A stretch of 33,694 nucleotides of DNA from an uncultured Curvibacter sp. (lineage in GTDB: Bacteria > Pseudomonadota > Gammaproteobacteria > Burkholderiales > Burkholderiaceae_C), in the NCBI GenBank assembly GCA_903834975.1, contig CAILKX010000080.1, forward strand, positions 1 through 33,694, read 5' to 3'. The position numbers and the translations under genes are program-made. The notes under the pieces are model-generated. The model ran no database searches, had not been told where the DNA came from, and saw only the letters and a program-made list of their open reading frames with translations. Position 1 is the stretch's first letter, and every line of letters begins with the position of its first letter. Below are positions 33,451 through 33,694 of the stretch, piece after piece.

Positions 33451-33694
33451 TGATCTTGCCCCCGTATTTCCGGACCCGTCCTATTCGCAGTTAAGCGCTA
33501 GGTCCGTCATGGACTCTGAGCGCACCTGTGCGGCCTGATGCCGCCTGAACTCCCGGGGAGAGCGCATTTTCAACGATGAATGCGGATGCACCTCGTTGAA
33601 GTGCTCGAAGGCGGCCGGCAACTGCTCCAACACGGTGGCCGCATTGCGTAGGTCCATGCGCGCCACATAGTCACGCTTGAACGTATTGACGAAG
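33451..33694. mobile_element. IS3-family insertion sequence, partial
   Basis: The element starts near 33451, where TGATCTTGCCCCCGTATTTC looks like an IS2-group terminal repeat and is followed closely by the transposase stop. It continues past the window edge. The other end and the target duplication cannot be seen. Confidence 0.65.
33481..33694 (-). CDS. IS3-family transposase OrfB, C-terminal part
   Basis: 71 residues of the C-terminus are inside the window; the gene enters from the right edge. FVNTFKRDYVARMD, then AAFEHFNEVHPHSSL and a MRSPREFRR ending are the end of an rve integrase core, including the last catalytic-domain helix and the HSSL signature of IS3 transposases. The catalytic DDE triad lies mostly outside the window, so intactness cannot be judged. 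Confidence 0.88.
   Translation of the reverse strand, partial: FVNTFKRDYVARMDLRNAATVLEQLPAAFEHFNEVHPHSSLKMRSPREFRRHQAAQVRSESMTDLALNCE

Noticed and set aside
1-33694. CRISPR array or retron-like repeats
   Set aside because: No regularly spaced repeats of 20-50 bases and no Cas or reverse transcriptase genes were seen. The polymerase-like protein lacks the YxDD motif of reverse transcriptases.

Overview
The window looks like Burkholderiales (Betaproteobacteria) chromosome. The evidence is a Porin_4-type general porin, a urea/short-chain-amide ABC transporter with FmdA, FmdB and AmiE, base composition near 50% GC in the few stretches I counted by eye, and the style of the proteins. A freshwater lineage such as Polynucleobacter or a Comamonadaceae relative is plausible, but the genus cannot be fixed from this sequence.

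The left half (about 1-17.85 kb) reads as an integrated genomic island. Its right border is a tyrosine recombinase (16343-17725) transcribed away from an intact tRNA-Asn(GTT) gene at 17853-17928, the usual arrangement for tRNA-site integration. The left border was not found and is probably outside the window. Island cargo includes a zeta-toxin-like kinase with a coupled small ORF, a NUDIX hydrolase, a DUF6515 protein, a 534-residue protein with the motif pattern of a family A DNA polymerase, a DUF6641 protein, a 2TM protein, a porin, a phosphohistidine phosphatase with a membrane partner, and an OsmC gene cut by an in-frame stop. It also holds a mobile-element gene broken at a six-base homopolymer, a possible replication-origin segment with two perfect DnaA boxes, a compact operon of unknown small genes (11827-14652), and a thioredoxin-fold-like lipoprotein. 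No conjugation genes are visible. A duplicated small gene occurs twice, once intact (3036-3203) and once with an internal TGA (5-169).

The right half (about 18.5-33.15 kb) is a nitrogen-scavenging locus. A two-component system faces left: an NCS1-permease/histidine-kinase/receiver fusion of 1142 residues and a LuxR-type response regulator, joined by an ATGA overlap. Divergent from it runs a long operon: a Tat-exported urea/amide binding protein, two permeases, two ATPases, formamidase FmdA, zinc-ribbon FmdB, aliphatic amidase AmiE, then a CbbQ/NorQ-type AAA+ ATPase and a CbbO/NorD-type VWA protein. The inferred logic is that the permease-like sensor detects a nitrogen compound, the regulator acts on palindromes in the divergent promoter region, the transporter imports short amides, FmdA and AmiE release ammonia, and the AAA+/VWA pair acts as a maintenance or activation machine for one of the amidases. 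No urease gene is present. A strong terminator between the binding-protein and permease genes would favour high binding-protein expression.

The far right end holds a small orphan transcription-unit-like stretch with two hairpins, then the end of an IS3-family insertion sequence that runs out of the window.
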